Made by a program: the position numbers and the translations under genes. DNA of 7,396 nucleotides from an uncultured Collinsella sp. (lineage in GTDB: Bacteria > Actinomycetota > Coriobacteriia > Coriobacteriales > Coriobacteriaceae): NCBI GenBank assembly GCA_900552755.1, contig USAY01000097.1, positions 1 through 7,396 of the forward strand. The letters run 5' to 3'. This document shows, one piece after another, positions 1-6,082 of the stretch. A model generated the notes under the pieces. That model ran no database searches, had not been told where the DNA came from, and saw only the letters and a program-made list of their open reading frames with translations. The stretch's first letter is position 1, and the number at the start of each line of letters is the position of its first letter.

Positions 1-656
1 AGGCACGCCTGACGTTTTTTGGCGTGGCGCACGACTTTGCCGGCGAGCGCATCATTGTTGCCGATTCGGGCGGCGGATCCACGGAGCTCGCGACGGGCGT
101 CTATGCGCCTGAGCGCGGGGTCTTTGCGCTGGAGGGAACGCGCTCACTGGACATCGGTTGCCGTCGCGTGACGGAGCGGTTTTTCTCGGCGCTGCCGCCA
201 ACGGACAGTGAACTTGCCGCCGCTGGCGCATGGGCGGGCGAGCAGTTCGGGGCTTACTTTGAGGGCCTGCCTGTCGACTTTGAGCGCGCCGAGCGCCTCG
301 TCGCGGTGGGCGGTACCGTTACCACGCTCGTGGCGCTGGTCCACGAACTGGAGCCGTACGACTCGAACTTTGTGCACCTGCGCGAGCTTTCGATGGAGCA
401 GATTTCGGCCGCTATCGAGCGCATGTCTGCGTTGGATGTTGCAGGCATTGCCGCGTTGCCGGGCGTGCAGCCCAAGCGCGCGGGCGTGATTCTGGCCGGC
501 GCCGTGGTGATCCGCGAGCTCATGCGTGCCGGCGGCTACGATGCGCTCACCGTAAGCGAGAACAGCCTCCTCGCCGGCATGGCCGCCACTATCAACGAAA
601 CCCTCGACGGCGCGACTCCCACCATCGGCTGGACCCCAGAGCTCAGCACCCTCTAA
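1..656 (+). CDS. Ppx/GppA family phosphatase, C-terminal part (5' truncated by window)
   Basis: The open frame runs from the window edge (first full codon at 3) to TAA at 654-656, giving 217 residues. The GTG at 24 is internal: the upstream codons read ARLTFFG, matching the family's EARLxxxG strand, so the real start lies outside the window. Visible family motifs are DSGGGSTEL (phosphate-binding loop, with Ser where Ile is usual), LDIGCRRVTERF, VGGTVTTLVAL, LPGVQPKRAGVILAGA and the C-terminal VSENSLLAGM. Members have an actin-like ASKHA fold and hydrolyse polyphosphate or pppGpp in the cytoplasm. The protein ends soon after the second ASKHA lobe, so it is the short form without a C-terminal HD-like domain. 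Exopolyphosphatase and guanosine pentaphosphatase cannot be told apart here. A palindromic element starts 4 nt after the stop codon, and no T-rich terminator is visible. Confidence 0.93.
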   Translation, partial: ARLTFFGVAHDFAGERIIVADSGGGSTELATGVYAPERGVFALEGTRSLDIGCRRVTERFFSALPPTDSELAAAGAWAGEQFGAYFEGLPVDFERAERLVAVGGTVTTLVALVHELEPYDSNFVHLRELSMEQISAAIERMSALDVAGIAALPGVQPKRAGVILAGAVVIRELMRAGGYDALTVSENSLLAGMAATINETLDGATPTIGWTPELSTL

Positions 657-659
657 ATA

Positions 660-726
660 AGTTGCGGTGAAATACGGACTAAAATCGCCCTTTCGGGCAC
701 CAAACAGTCCCTATTCCACCGCAACT
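660..726. repeat. 67-nt palindromic repeat element, copy A
   Basis: The left arm (660-680, beginning AGTTGCGGTG) pairs with the right arm (706-726, ending CACCGCAACT) at 19 of 21 positions. A smaller GCCC/GGGC hairpin sits in the 25-nt centre (687-698). A second element of identical length lies at 2218-2284. The outer arm halves are nearly identical in the two copies, while the inner halves differ by compensating changes. It lies between the convergent phosphatase and ATPase genes. It resembles a REP- or MITE-type dispersed element; there is no protein-coding capacity and no T-tract. Confidence 0.85.
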
Positions 727-740
727 CAACAGCCGGCACC

Positions 741-768
741 TGGGGACAGTCCTTGCGGGGCGTCCCCA
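741..768. repeat. inverted repeat TGGGGAC/GTCCCCA
   Basis: A perfect 7-bp inverted repeat (741-747 with 762-768) surrounds a 14-nt loop. It begins 6 nt beyond the ATPase stop codon when read on the minus strand. It could form a 3'-end hairpin for that mRNA, but no T-run follows on either strand, so an intrinsic terminator is not supported. Confidence 0.5.
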
Positions 769-774
769 CAGCGC

Positions 775-2076
775 CTATGCCAGCTTGTCGATCTGCCCAA
801 TCTCCCAAAGCGGAATATTGATGAGCATGCCCTCGTCTCTATATGCCGCCAGGGAGCTCCTCACGCAACGCTCGAGTTTGAATTTTTCGCAGGCTACTTT
901 CAGACTCTTCGCTTTAAGGTTCTCTGCCGCCTTGACCTCAAGCGGAAGCACGGTTCCCGCATGGTCGATGGCAAAGTCGGTTTCGGCATTGCCGGAGGTA
1001 GAGGACCAATACGCGGGAGTTTTGTCCTGGAGCAAAAGCTCCTGCGCGACGTATTGTTCGGTCAGCGAACCTTTGAACTCGGTAAAAACAGCGGATCCGT
1101 TAAGAACGATGGCCGGAGAGAGACCGGAGAGCGCTCCGAGGATGCCGGTGTCGATGCAGAACAGTTTGAAGCCCGAGAGGTCTTCGTAGCTCGAGAGCGG
1201 CGCCTTTAGAGCGGAAACACGTGGCACCTTATGAACGATTCCGTAGTCCGTGAGCCACTGGAGGCTTTCCTCGAAATCGCGTGCGCGCGCTCCGGGACGA
1301 AGGGCGCCATAGACAAACTTCTTGTTCTCCTTTGCAAGCTGGCCGGGAAGGGATTTCCAAACCAACCTCATGCGCTCGACGATGCGGGCGGGTGCATGTT
1401 TGCCAAAATCGGATTCGTAAGCCTCGATGATTTGCTGTTGAAGCCTTCGGGCTTCGATGAAGTCGCGTGTCTCGGCGAAAGTGGAGACAACTTCGGGCAT
1501 ACCGCCGACAACAAGGTATTCCTTGAGCAAGTGCTCGAGCTTTTCGGTAACGTTTGCTAGAAGGTTCATGTCTGCGGCAAGGATGGCGTCGGCGAGCGGG
1601 TTGCCGTCGACGGCACGAACGAACTCAGCAAACCCCATGGGACGCATGGTGAGCTGGTCGATTTTGCCGACGGGAAATGACTCGTTTTCGCGTCGGAGCG
1701 CGAGGCCCATATAGGAACCGGCTGCTACGATGTGGTATTCGGGCGCAAGCTCGTTGAAGTACTTGAGCGAGGTGATCCCGCGTGGCGCTTCTTGGATCTC
1801 GTCGAAGATGATGAGCGTGTCTTCCGGCGTTACGGTTTGGCCACGTAGGAGTTCTATCTGGGAGATGATGCGCTTGGGGTCGAGGTTCCCATCGAACAGC
1901 GAGCGTGTGCTCGGCTCGAGCATAAAGTCAAAACGAATGACGTTTCGATACTGCTGGCTTGCGAATTCGTTAAGAAGCCAAGTCTTTCCTGTCTGGCGGG
2001 CTCCCTTAAGCAAGAGAGGTTTGCGATTCGCCCTTGATTTCCAAGCGATAAGTTCACTCATAAGCTGTCGCTGCAT
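775..2076 (-). CDS. AAA-type ATPase with DUF4143 C-terminal domain
   Basis: A 433-residue protein of the large AAA_14/DUF4143 family common in anaerobes. Walker A is GARQTGKT (residues 25-32) and Walker B is LIIFDE (88-93), followed by IQE. The family's SFPVGKIDQL...MRPMGFAEF segment follows. The C-terminal half has a PD-(D/E)XK-like pattern: E346, D367 in ETDF, and E380-V-K382 in LEVKA. The cellular role of the family is poorly known; roles in defence or toxin-antitoxin-like systems have been suggested, and nuclease activity here is inference. ATG at 2076 is chosen because GGGAGG (2081-2086) lies 4 nt upstream; the in-frame TTG at 2088 overlaps that Shine-Dalgarno site. Hand-counted 60-nt samples are 42% (1921-1980) and 52% (841-900) G+C, against 73% in the kinase gene (4741-4800), which hints at horizontal transfer. 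Full-length with no frameshift seen. No partner gene is adjacent. Confidence 0.92.
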   Translation of the reverse strand: MQRQLMSELIAWKSRANRKPLLLKGARQTGKTWLLNEFASQQYRNVIRFDFMLEPSTRSLFDGNLDPKRIISQIELLRGQTVTPEDTLIIFDEIQEAPRGITSLKYFNELAPEYHIVAAGSYMGLALRRENESFPVGKIDQLTMRPMGFAEFVRAVDGNPLADAILAADMNLLANVTEKLEHLLKEYLVVGGMPEVVSTFAETRDFIEARRLQQQIIEAYESDFGKHAPARIVERMRLVWKSLPGQLAKENKKFVYGALRPGARARDFEESLQWLTDYGIVHKVPRVSALKAPLSSYEDLSGFKLFCIDTGILGALSGLSPAIVLNGSAVFTEFKGSLTEQYVAQELLLQDKTPAYWSSTSGNAETDFAIDHAGTVLPLEVKAAENLKAKSLKVACEKFKLERCVRSSLAAYRDEGMLINIPLWEIGQIDKLA

Positions 2077-2099
2077 ATTGCCTCCCAACCCTCTCGGCT

Positions 2100-2128
2100 A
2101 GTATAAGGCCATTTGGGAGTTTCCATCG
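2100..2128 (-). promoter_or_regulatory. possible promoter of the ATPase gene
   Basis: Read on the minus strand, TATACT (2100-2105) is a good -10 match about 24 nt before the ATG. With 17-bp spacing the -35 box would be 2123-2128 (CGATGG), a poor match that lies inside the first hairpin unit (TTTCCATCGGAAA, 2120-2132). Any protein bound to the repeat would therefore cover the -35 region. Confidence 0.4.
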
Positions 2129-2206
2129 GAAAATGTGGGAGACAACCACGTTTTTCCATCGGAAAATGTGGGAGACAGCCACGTTTTTCCATTGGAAAAT
2201 GTGGGA
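2120..2206. repeat. tandem 33-bp hairpin-forming repeats (about 2.6 units)
   Basis: Units lie at 2121-2153, 2154-2186 and a partial third from 2187 to about 2206. Units 1 and 2 differ at one position (CAACC versus CAGCC); unit 3 has ATT for ATC in the loop, then diverges. Each unit centres on TTTTCC-ATC-GGAAAA (TTTCC in unit 1), and from unit 2 on the flanking CCAC/GTGG extends the stem with one bulged base. The 33-bp period is about three helical turns. It also equals 11 codons, which keeps spurious frames open on both strands. The array lies directly upstream of the ATPase gene and overlaps its predicted -35 region. Confidence 0.85.
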
Positions 2207-2214
2207 ACACCAAC

Positions 2215-2287
2215 CTAAGTTGCGGTGGAATAGTTCCTAAATGGGCTGGTAAACTGCCAAAACAGGAACTATTCCACCGCAACTTAG
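2215..2287. repeat. 67-nt palindromic repeat element, copy B, with extended perfect stem
   Basis: This is a perfect 24-bp inverted repeat: 2215-2238 (beginning CTAAGTTGCGGTGG) pairs with 2264-2287 around a 25-nt loop. The core at 2218-2284 is exactly the length of copy A (660-726), with TAAGTTGCGGTG shared at the left end. It lies between the tRNA terminator and the tandem repeat array. On RNA it would form a very stable hairpin; there is no T-tract, so it is probably not a canonical terminator. Confidence 0.9.
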
Positions 2288-2303
2288 AGCCCCACCGGCG
2301 TGT

Positions 2304-2342
2304 AAAAGAAACGAGCCCGCATCCCTTGGGGACACGGGCTCG
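2304..2342 (-). terminator. rho-independent terminator after tRNA-Leu
   Basis: Read on the minus strand, CGAGCCCG (2342-2335), a 15-nt loop and CGGGCTCG (2319-2312) form a perfect 8-bp stem, followed directly by TTTCTTTT (2311-2304). It begins 12 nt past the encoded CCA of the tRNA. Confidence 0.92.
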
Positions 2343-2353
2343 AAAGCTCCATA

Positions 2354-2438
2354 TGGTAGGGGCGGTGGGACTCGAACCCACAATCCTTGCGGCGAGAGAT
2401 TTTAAGTCTCCTGCGTATGCCAATTCCGCCACGCCCCC
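2354..2438 (-). tRNA. tRNA-Leu (anticodon UAA)
   Basis: 85 nt, with the 3' CCA encoded (2354-2356). The acceptor stem is GGGGGCG with CGCCCCT (first pair G-U) and discriminator A. The D-stem is GCG/CGC. The anticodon stem GGAGA/TCTCT encloses the loop CTTAAAA, giving anticodon UAA for UUA (and UUG by wobble). A short variable arm (CC-GCAA-GG core) follows, as expected for the class II tRNA-Leu. The T arm is GTGGG-TTCGAGT-CCCAC. The gene starts 31 nt after the stop codon of the upstream membrane-protein gene, with no terminator between, and ends at its own strong terminator. Confidence 0.96.
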
Positions 2439-2469
2439 GTGAGACTAGAAGTCTAGCACAAGCCGTCCG

Positions 2470-3093
2470 TTACGCGTTGACGGCCATCGAGTGTTGGCCC
2501 GACTTCTCGAGGAACTCTTGGAACTTGGCCTCGTCGCCCTTGTTTTGGTACTGCAGCGCCAGCAGATACTCCAGGCGGCAGCGCTTGACCGGGTCGTCAC
2601 CGGCCTCCTTGAGCATGCGCTCCAGCTCGGGAATGTCGTTGTGGCGCTTCAAGATCATCGTGTCGTACATCAGCTGGCATTCGTGTGCGACTGCCTCGGC
2701 CTGACCGCCCTCAAAGCCCTTGATCTCGTGCAGGAGCTCCTTGGATTTTTTGCGGTCCTCCTGGCCAACGTAGTAGTTAAAGGCCTTAATCACCAGGTCG
2801 ACGCGCTGCATCTTGGGCAGATTGAGTCCCAGCAGCAAATCGAACATCTCGTCGGCGCGCTTGTGGTCCTCGCGCAGCAGATAGGAGTTCAGGCGCAGGT
2901 AGTCGCGGTTGTAGCGCGGGTACAGCATGCTGGTGAGTTTGCCATCGAGCAAACGATCGAACTCGTCCCACTGCTTGGCAGCCATAAGCTGTTGCAGGCG
3001 CTTAAACGTGGTGCGTTTTTTTACGCTAAAGAACACCGATATGGCGATACAAATAATGACGACGGCGGTCCAGAGGGTGCGGGAATCGGGCAT
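2470..3093 (-). CDS. membrane-anchored helical-repeat (TPR-like) protein of unknown function
   Basis: 207 residues. An N-terminal hydrophobic helix (about residues 8-24, WTAVVIICIAISVFFSV) is followed by positive charges (KKR), predicting a membrane anchor with a cytoplasmic bulk. The remainder is charged and alpha-helical, with TPR-like features: alanine/leucine-rich pairs, Tyr-Asn at helix ends, and segments such as AAKQWDEFDRLLDGK and LEYLLALQYQNKGDEAKFQEFLE. I recognise no named family or catalytic motif; a scaffold or protein-protein role is inference. ATG at 3093 is supported by AAGGA (3101-3105), 7 nt upstream. A promoter with a perfect TATAAT lies about 55 nt upstream. tRNA-Leu follows 31 nt downstream on the same strand. 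Confidence 0.85.
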   Translation of the reverse strand: MPDSRTLWTAVVIICIAISVFFSVKKRTTFKRLQQLMAAKQWDEFDRLLDGKLTSMLYPRYNRDYLRLNSYLLREDHKRADEMFDLLLGLNLPKMQRVDLVIKAFNYYVGQEDRKKSKELLHEIKGFEGGQAEAVAHECQLMYDTMILKRHNDIPELERMLKEAGDDPVKRCRLEYLLALQYQNKGDEAKFQEFLEKSGQHSMAVNA

Positions 3094-3148
3094 ATTAGGG
3101 TCCTTAGTCGCTCATAAAGCGAGCGGTATGACAACACGTACTAGATGT

Positions 3149-3177
3149 ATTATACGCAGCGCGCAAGCAAACTGGCA
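3149..3177 (-). promoter_or_regulatory. predicted sigma-70 type promoter for the membrane-anchored protein gene
   Basis: On the minus strand a perfect TATAAT (3149-3154) lies 17 nt downstream of TGCCAG (3172-3177), a weak -35 match. The predicted transcript would have a leader of about 50 nt and could extend through tRNA-Leu to the terminator at 2304-2342. Confidence 0.55.
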
Positions 3178-3193
3178 TAAAAGCTCATCGAGG

Positions 3194-3222
3194 CTGAGTG
3201 CCATCGCTCGCTGCGGTACACT
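3194..3222 (+). promoter_or_regulatory. weak candidate promoter for the IIB-VOC pair
   Basis: CTGAGT (3194-3199), a 17-nt spacer and TACACT (3217-3222) loosely match -35 and -10 boxes, about 34 nt before the IIB start codon. The match is modest; it is proposed mainly because the divergent genes need a + strand promoter in this 163-nt gap. Confidence 0.3.
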
Positions 3223-3256
3223 TACCTAAAGTAAACCACGAAGGGAGACATTACCT

Positions 3257-3544
3257 ATGAAGAAGATCGTTTTGGCTTGCGGTGCTGGCGCTGCTACTTC
3301 CACGCTCGTTGCCCAGAAGGTCGCTACCCTGCTCGACGCCAACGGTTACGCCGACAAGTACGAGATCGTGCAGTGCGCCATCTCCGAGGCCAAGGACGTT
3401 TGCGACGAGGGCGCCGACCTGCTGATCGCCACCACCGTTGCCCCCGAGGGCCTCACCTGCCCGTACGTGAGCGGTGTGCCCTTCATGACCGGCATGAACC
3501 GCGTCGCCGCCGAGAAGGCCGTCCTCGACGTCATGGCTCAGTAG
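3257..3544 (+). CDS. PTS sugar transporter subunit IIB, galactitol/lactose-like
   Basis: 95 residues, normal for a free-standing galactitol-type IIB protein. It opens MKKIVLACGAGAATSTLV: strand 1 followed by the phosphate-binding loop, with Cys8 as the expected phospho-accepting cysteine. The C-terminal region VPFMTGMNRVAAEKAVLDVM is typical of the family. IIB receives phosphate from IIA and passes it to sugar bound by membrane subunit IIC; it is cytoplasmic. GGGAG lies 9 nt before ATG 3257. The VOC gene follows after 11 nt. No IIA or IIC gene is in the window, so the substrate is unknown and it may work with subunits encoded elsewhere or act as a regulator. Confidence 0.88.
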   Translation: MKKIVLACGAGAATSTLVAQKVATLLDANGYADKYEIVQCAISEAKDVCDEGADLLIATTVAPEGLTCPYVSGVPFMTGMNRVAAEKAVLDVMAQ

Positions 3545-3555
3545 GCGCTGACTGT

Positions 3556-3930
3556 ATGAGTGAGCAGAACGCCAATCCGGTCGAGCTCTTTGGCATGCGC
3601 GTTGCCCATGTGGGCATTAACGCCACCGACCCGGCAGACGCCCTGGAGATCGCGGAGCTGTTCTCGACGATGATGGGCCTGTCCGTCATCGAGACCCCCG
3701 TTTCGTACTTTAACGATTCGCTGGTCGAGATCATGAAGCAGAACGGTCGTGGCGCCAAGGGCCACATTGGCTTTGCCGTCAACGACATCGATGCGGCCGA
3801 GAAGTGGTTTGCCGAGCGCGGGCTCGAGGTTAACGAGGAGTCGCGCGTGCTGCTGCCCGACGGCGGCACCAAACTCGTGTACTTTAAGCGCGAGTTCGCC
3901 GGCTTCGCCGTGCACCTGTGCCGCGACTAG
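3556..3930 (+). CDS. VOC (glyoxalase/bleomycin-resistance superfamily) protein, KDPG-aldolase-tail-like
   Basis: 124 residues with one complete betaalphabetabetabeta pair: VAHVGINATDPADALEIAELF in the first half and KGHIGFAVNDIDAAEKWFAERGLEV in the second. Candidate metal ligands at the expected VOC strand positions are H18, E58, H70 and H120. The pattern AHVGIN...EIM...GHIGFAVNDI...FAGFAVHL closely resembles, from memory, the VOC domain at the C-terminus of some gut-bacterial 2-keto-3-deoxy-6-phosphogluconate aldolases; here it stands alone. ATG at 3556 is preferred: the frame is open further upstream, but that part overlaps the IIB gene and lacks protein character. There is no clear Shine-Dalgarno site and the IIB stop is 11 nt upstream, suggesting translational coupling. 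The reaction is unknown. Confidence 0.82.
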   Translation: MSEQNANPVELFGMRVAHVGINATDPADALEIAELFSTMMGLSVIETPVSYFNDSLVEIMKQNGRGAKGHIGFAVNDIDAAEKWFAERGLEVNEESRVLLPDGGTKLVYFKREFAGFAVHLCRD

Positions 3931-3952
3931 CGCACAAGCTGTCATAGCTAGC

Positions 3953-3990
3953 AAAAAGGGATAGGGCTGCGTGGCCCTATCCCTTTATTT
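3953..3990. terminator. bidirectional rho-independent terminator
   Basis: AAAGGGATAGGGC (3955-3967) pairs perfectly with GCCCTATCCCTTT (3974-3986) around a 6-nt loop. On the + strand TTTATTT follows (3984-3990), ending the IIB-VOC transcript. On the minus strand the stem is followed by TTTTT (3957-3953), ending the kinase operon, whose stop codon is 20 nt from the stem. Confidence 0.93.
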
Positions 3991-4005
3991 ATGCCGAGGG
4001 GCTTC

Positions 4006-5301
4006 CTACCGCGGCAGGCGAATCGTAAAGCGGCTGCCGACGCCCTCGACCGAGGTCACGCCGATGACGCCGCCGTGGCTATCGACGATCCACTTGGCGA
4101 TGGCGAGCCCCAGGCCCGAGCCCTGCGCTCCGGCATCGCGCGCGTTGTCGGCGCGGTAGAACCGCTCGAACGCGTGAGCTGCGGATTCCTGGTTCATGCC
4201 GATGCCCTCGTCCTCAACGCTTATGTCGATCGTGCCCGCGCCCGCATCCGGCGCTACGCCAAACGAGATGGGCGTGCCCGCGTCCGAATACTTGGCGGCG
4301 TTTTGCACGATCACGCGCAGAGCCTGCTTCACGAGCGCGACATCGACGGACGCGTCGCAGCGCGGGTCGCTGATAAGCGCAGCGTCAAAGGCCAGCCGAT
4401 ACGTGTGCCCGGCATCGATCATCTGCGATTCTTCGCAAACCTCGCCGACCAGTGCAGCCAGGTTGGTATGCGCACGCCGCAGGACCGTGCGCCCGGCATC
4501 GCCGCGCGCCAAAAACAGCAGCTGCTCCACGAGCTCCTGCATGTGCTCGCTTTCGGCCTTGAGGGACGCGATGGATTCCGCCAGCACGTCCGGGTCGTCT
4601 TTGCCCCAGCGGTCGAGCATGTTCACGTAGCCCTGAATCACCGCGATGGGCGTGCGCAGCTCGTGGCTTGCATCGTTGACAAAGCGCATCTGCTGCAGCT
4701 TGGCCTCTTGCATCTGGCGCAGCAGGCGGTTGAGTGCGACCTCGATGCTTGCCAGGTCGGCGTCGCCGGTGGTGACGCTCGGCGAGTCGACGCTCGCGCG
4801 CTCGATGGCTTGCTCCAGCGTTTCCATCTTGCCGCCGGAGAGCTGCATGCGGCCGAGCTCGTCCACGCGCAGGGCCAGGTCGTTGAGCGGCGCCATGGTG
4901 CGGCGCACACGGCGAGCGCCGCCGAGCATATCGAGCATGCTGATGACCTGCCAACCTACAACAACGATATAGAGGGGCCAAAGTGCGATGAGGTCCTGCG
5001 CGAGGGGGAAGGTCTTGGTGGTACGCGCAAGCTCGACGGTATAGGTGAGCGTTGTCAGGTCCCAGCCGCGCGCGGGCTTCAGCGACATGCCGCGAACGGT
5101 GGCGCCGGGGATCCATCCTGCGGTAAACGCGCTGTCGGGCAGTGTCTGGTTGTATCCATAGACGAGGATCGCCGCCGCAATCACCACCAGCAACAGATCG
5201 AGCCAGACGTAGCTCATCAGGCGGCGCCACATATAGCTCCAGTTGATGGCGCGGGCGATGGAGGTGACGCGCTTGGCCTCGGCGTTACGCGCGGCAGACA
5301 T
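4006..5301 (-). CDS. two-component sensor histidine kinase
   Basis: 431 residues. Transmembrane helix 1 is about 32-50 and helix 2 about 104-126, enclosing a short extracytoplasmic domain of roughly 53 residues. A linker of about 80 residues (127-205) with amphipathic stretches stands where HAMP is usual, without an obvious HAMP signature. The HisKA H-box is FVNDASHELRTPIAVIQGY with phospho-acceptor His213. The HATPase_c motifs are the N-box around Asn334 (VIVQNAAKYS), G1 DEGIG (364-368), F-box FERFYRAD and G2 GSGLGL (394-399). The frame is open upstream of 5301, but that stretch lies inside the regulator gene. ATG 5301 overlaps the regulator's end by 17 nt, the usual coupled arrangement; a GGGGTGGG stretch precedes it. 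It presumably phosphorylates the adjacent OmpR-type regulator. The signal is unknown. Confidence 0.92.
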   Translation of the reverse strand: MSAARNAEAKRVTSIARAINWSYMWRRLMSYVWLDLLLVVIAAAILVYGYNQTLPDSAFTAGWIPGATVRGMSLKPARGWDLTTLTYTVELARTTKTFPLAQDLIALWPLYIVVVGWQVISMLDMLGGARRVRRTMAPLNDLALRVDELGRMQLSGGKMETLEQAIERASVDSPSVTTGDADLASIEVALNRLLRQMQEAKLQQMRFVNDASHELRTPIAVIQGYVNMLDRWGKDDPDVLAESIASLKAESEHMQELVEQLLFLARGDAGRTVLRRAHTNLAALVGEVCEESQMIDAGHTYRLAFDAALISDPRCDASVDVALVKQALRVIVQNAAKYSDAGTPISFGVAPDAGAGTIDISVEDEGIGMNQESAAHAFERFYRADNARDAGAQGSGLGLAIAKWIVDSHGGVIGVTSVEGVGSRFTIRLPR

Positions 5302-6064
5302 AGCCCACCCCGCGCACGGTCTGGATGATGCGGGCGCCGCCGGCGTCCTCGATCTTGGCGCGTAGATGCGCGATGTGCACGTCGACGTTGTTGGTGTCGC
5401 CCATGTATTCGTAGCCCAGCGCTTCGTGCGCGATGCGTTCGCGCGTGAGCACGGTCTCGGCATGCGCCATAAGCAGGGCGAGGACATCGAACTCGCGGGC
5501 CGTGAGCGCAATGGGCGAGCCGCCGACCGTGACTTCGCGGCGGTCGGGGTCGAGCGCAACCGAGCCCACGGCGAGCGTGGCGGGGGAGAGCGAGGCGGAA
5601 ACTTGGGTCGAGTCACTGACCGGGGGCATCGCAGTGGCGCCGACACCCGTGCCGCCTGCCGCGCCCGTCCCGATGCCGCCAACGCCCGAAGCCGCCCGCA
5701 CGGCCTCCGAGCGCTTCAACGCCACGCGGATCCGTGCGAACAGCTCCTCAATCGCAAACGGCTTGGTCAGGTAATCGTCGGCGCCGGCATCGAGCCCGGC
5801 CACCTTGTCCATCACGGCATCGCGCGCGGTGACCATTATCACCGGCACATCCTTGTGCTTGCGGACGCGCCGCAGGACCTCCATGCCGTTGAGCTGCGGC
5901 AACAGCACATCGAGCAGAATAAGATCGTAGTTGCGCTCCAGCGCTAGGTCCACGGCGGTGCGGCCATCGGCGGCGTGTTCCACCTGGTAGCCCTCGTGCT
6001 CCAGCTCGAGCGTCACAAAGCGGGCGATTTTCTCCTCGTCCTCTACGATCAGGATCCGTGCCAT
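5285..6064 (-). CDS. OmpR/PhoB-family response regulator
   Basis: 259 residues. The N-terminal receiver domain has the acidic pocket E8/D9, phospho-acceptor Asp52 (LLDVLLP), Thr79 and Lys101 (TKPF). The C-terminal winged-helix DNA-binding domain (about 164-259) includes LTAREFDVLALL, the NNVDVHIAHLRAKIE recognition region and the terminal TVRGVGYVC signature. Between them is an unusually long linker of about 45 residues (119-163), rich in Gly, Ala, Ser and Thr; members of this family are usually about 225-235 residues. ATG 6064 begins MARILIVEDEE, as the family requires; the upstream GGGGG is only a weak ribosome binding site. The kinase start lies within its last codons, and the DUF4342-like gene ends 18 nt upstream. 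Confidence 0.95.
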   Translation of the reverse strand: MARILIVEDEEKIARFVTLELEHEGYQVEHAADGRTAVDLALERNYDLILLDVLLPQLNGMEVLRRVRKHKDVPVIMVTARDAVMDKVAGLDAGADDYLTKPFAIEELFARIRVALKRSEAVRAASGVGGIGTGAAGGTGVGATAMPPVSDSTQVSASLSPATLAVGSVALDPDRREVTVGGSPIALTAREFDVLALLMAHAETVLTRERIAHEALGYEYMGDTNNVDVHIAHLRAKIEDAGGARIIQTVRGVGYVCRA

Positions 6065-6082
6065 GCGTGCCCCCGTCTGCGA

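Noticed and set aside
660..726. intrinsic terminator for the phosphatase gene
   Set aside because: A stable stem is present but no T-tract follows on either strand.
667..1209. 180-residue + strand frame opposite the ATPase gene
   Set aside because: It starts inside the palindromic element and has no family features, whereas the minus strand encodes an intact ATPase.
2120..2206. CRISPR array
   Set aside because: The period is a contiguous 33-bp tandem repeat without variable spacers, and no cas genes are present.
2058..2432. 124-residue minus-strand frame with repeated HFPMEKRGCLP
   Set aside because: The 11-residue repeat only reflects the 33-bp DNA repeat, and the frame runs through the tRNA and its terminator.
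2077..2438. prophage or integrative element attachment site at tRNA-Leu
   Set aside because: No integrase is present and no duplicated tRNA 3' end was found in the window.
2113..2442. 109-residue + strand frame whose end reads MVGAVGLEPTILAARDF and onward
   Set aside because: Its C-terminal third is the antisense of tRNA-Leu and the rest translates the hairpin repeats and the palindrome; this is a familiar spurious annotation.
2491..3117. 208-residue + strand frame opposite the membrane-anchored protein gene
   Set aside because: The minus-strand gene has a Shine-Dalgarno site, promoter and signal-anchor; the + frame is Leu/Val-rich antisense translation.
3991..5328. 445-residue + strand frame opposite the kinase gene
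   Set aside because: It is antisense to a kinase with all catalytic motifs intact; long antisense frames are expected at this G+C content, and it lies beyond the terminator with no ribosome binding site.
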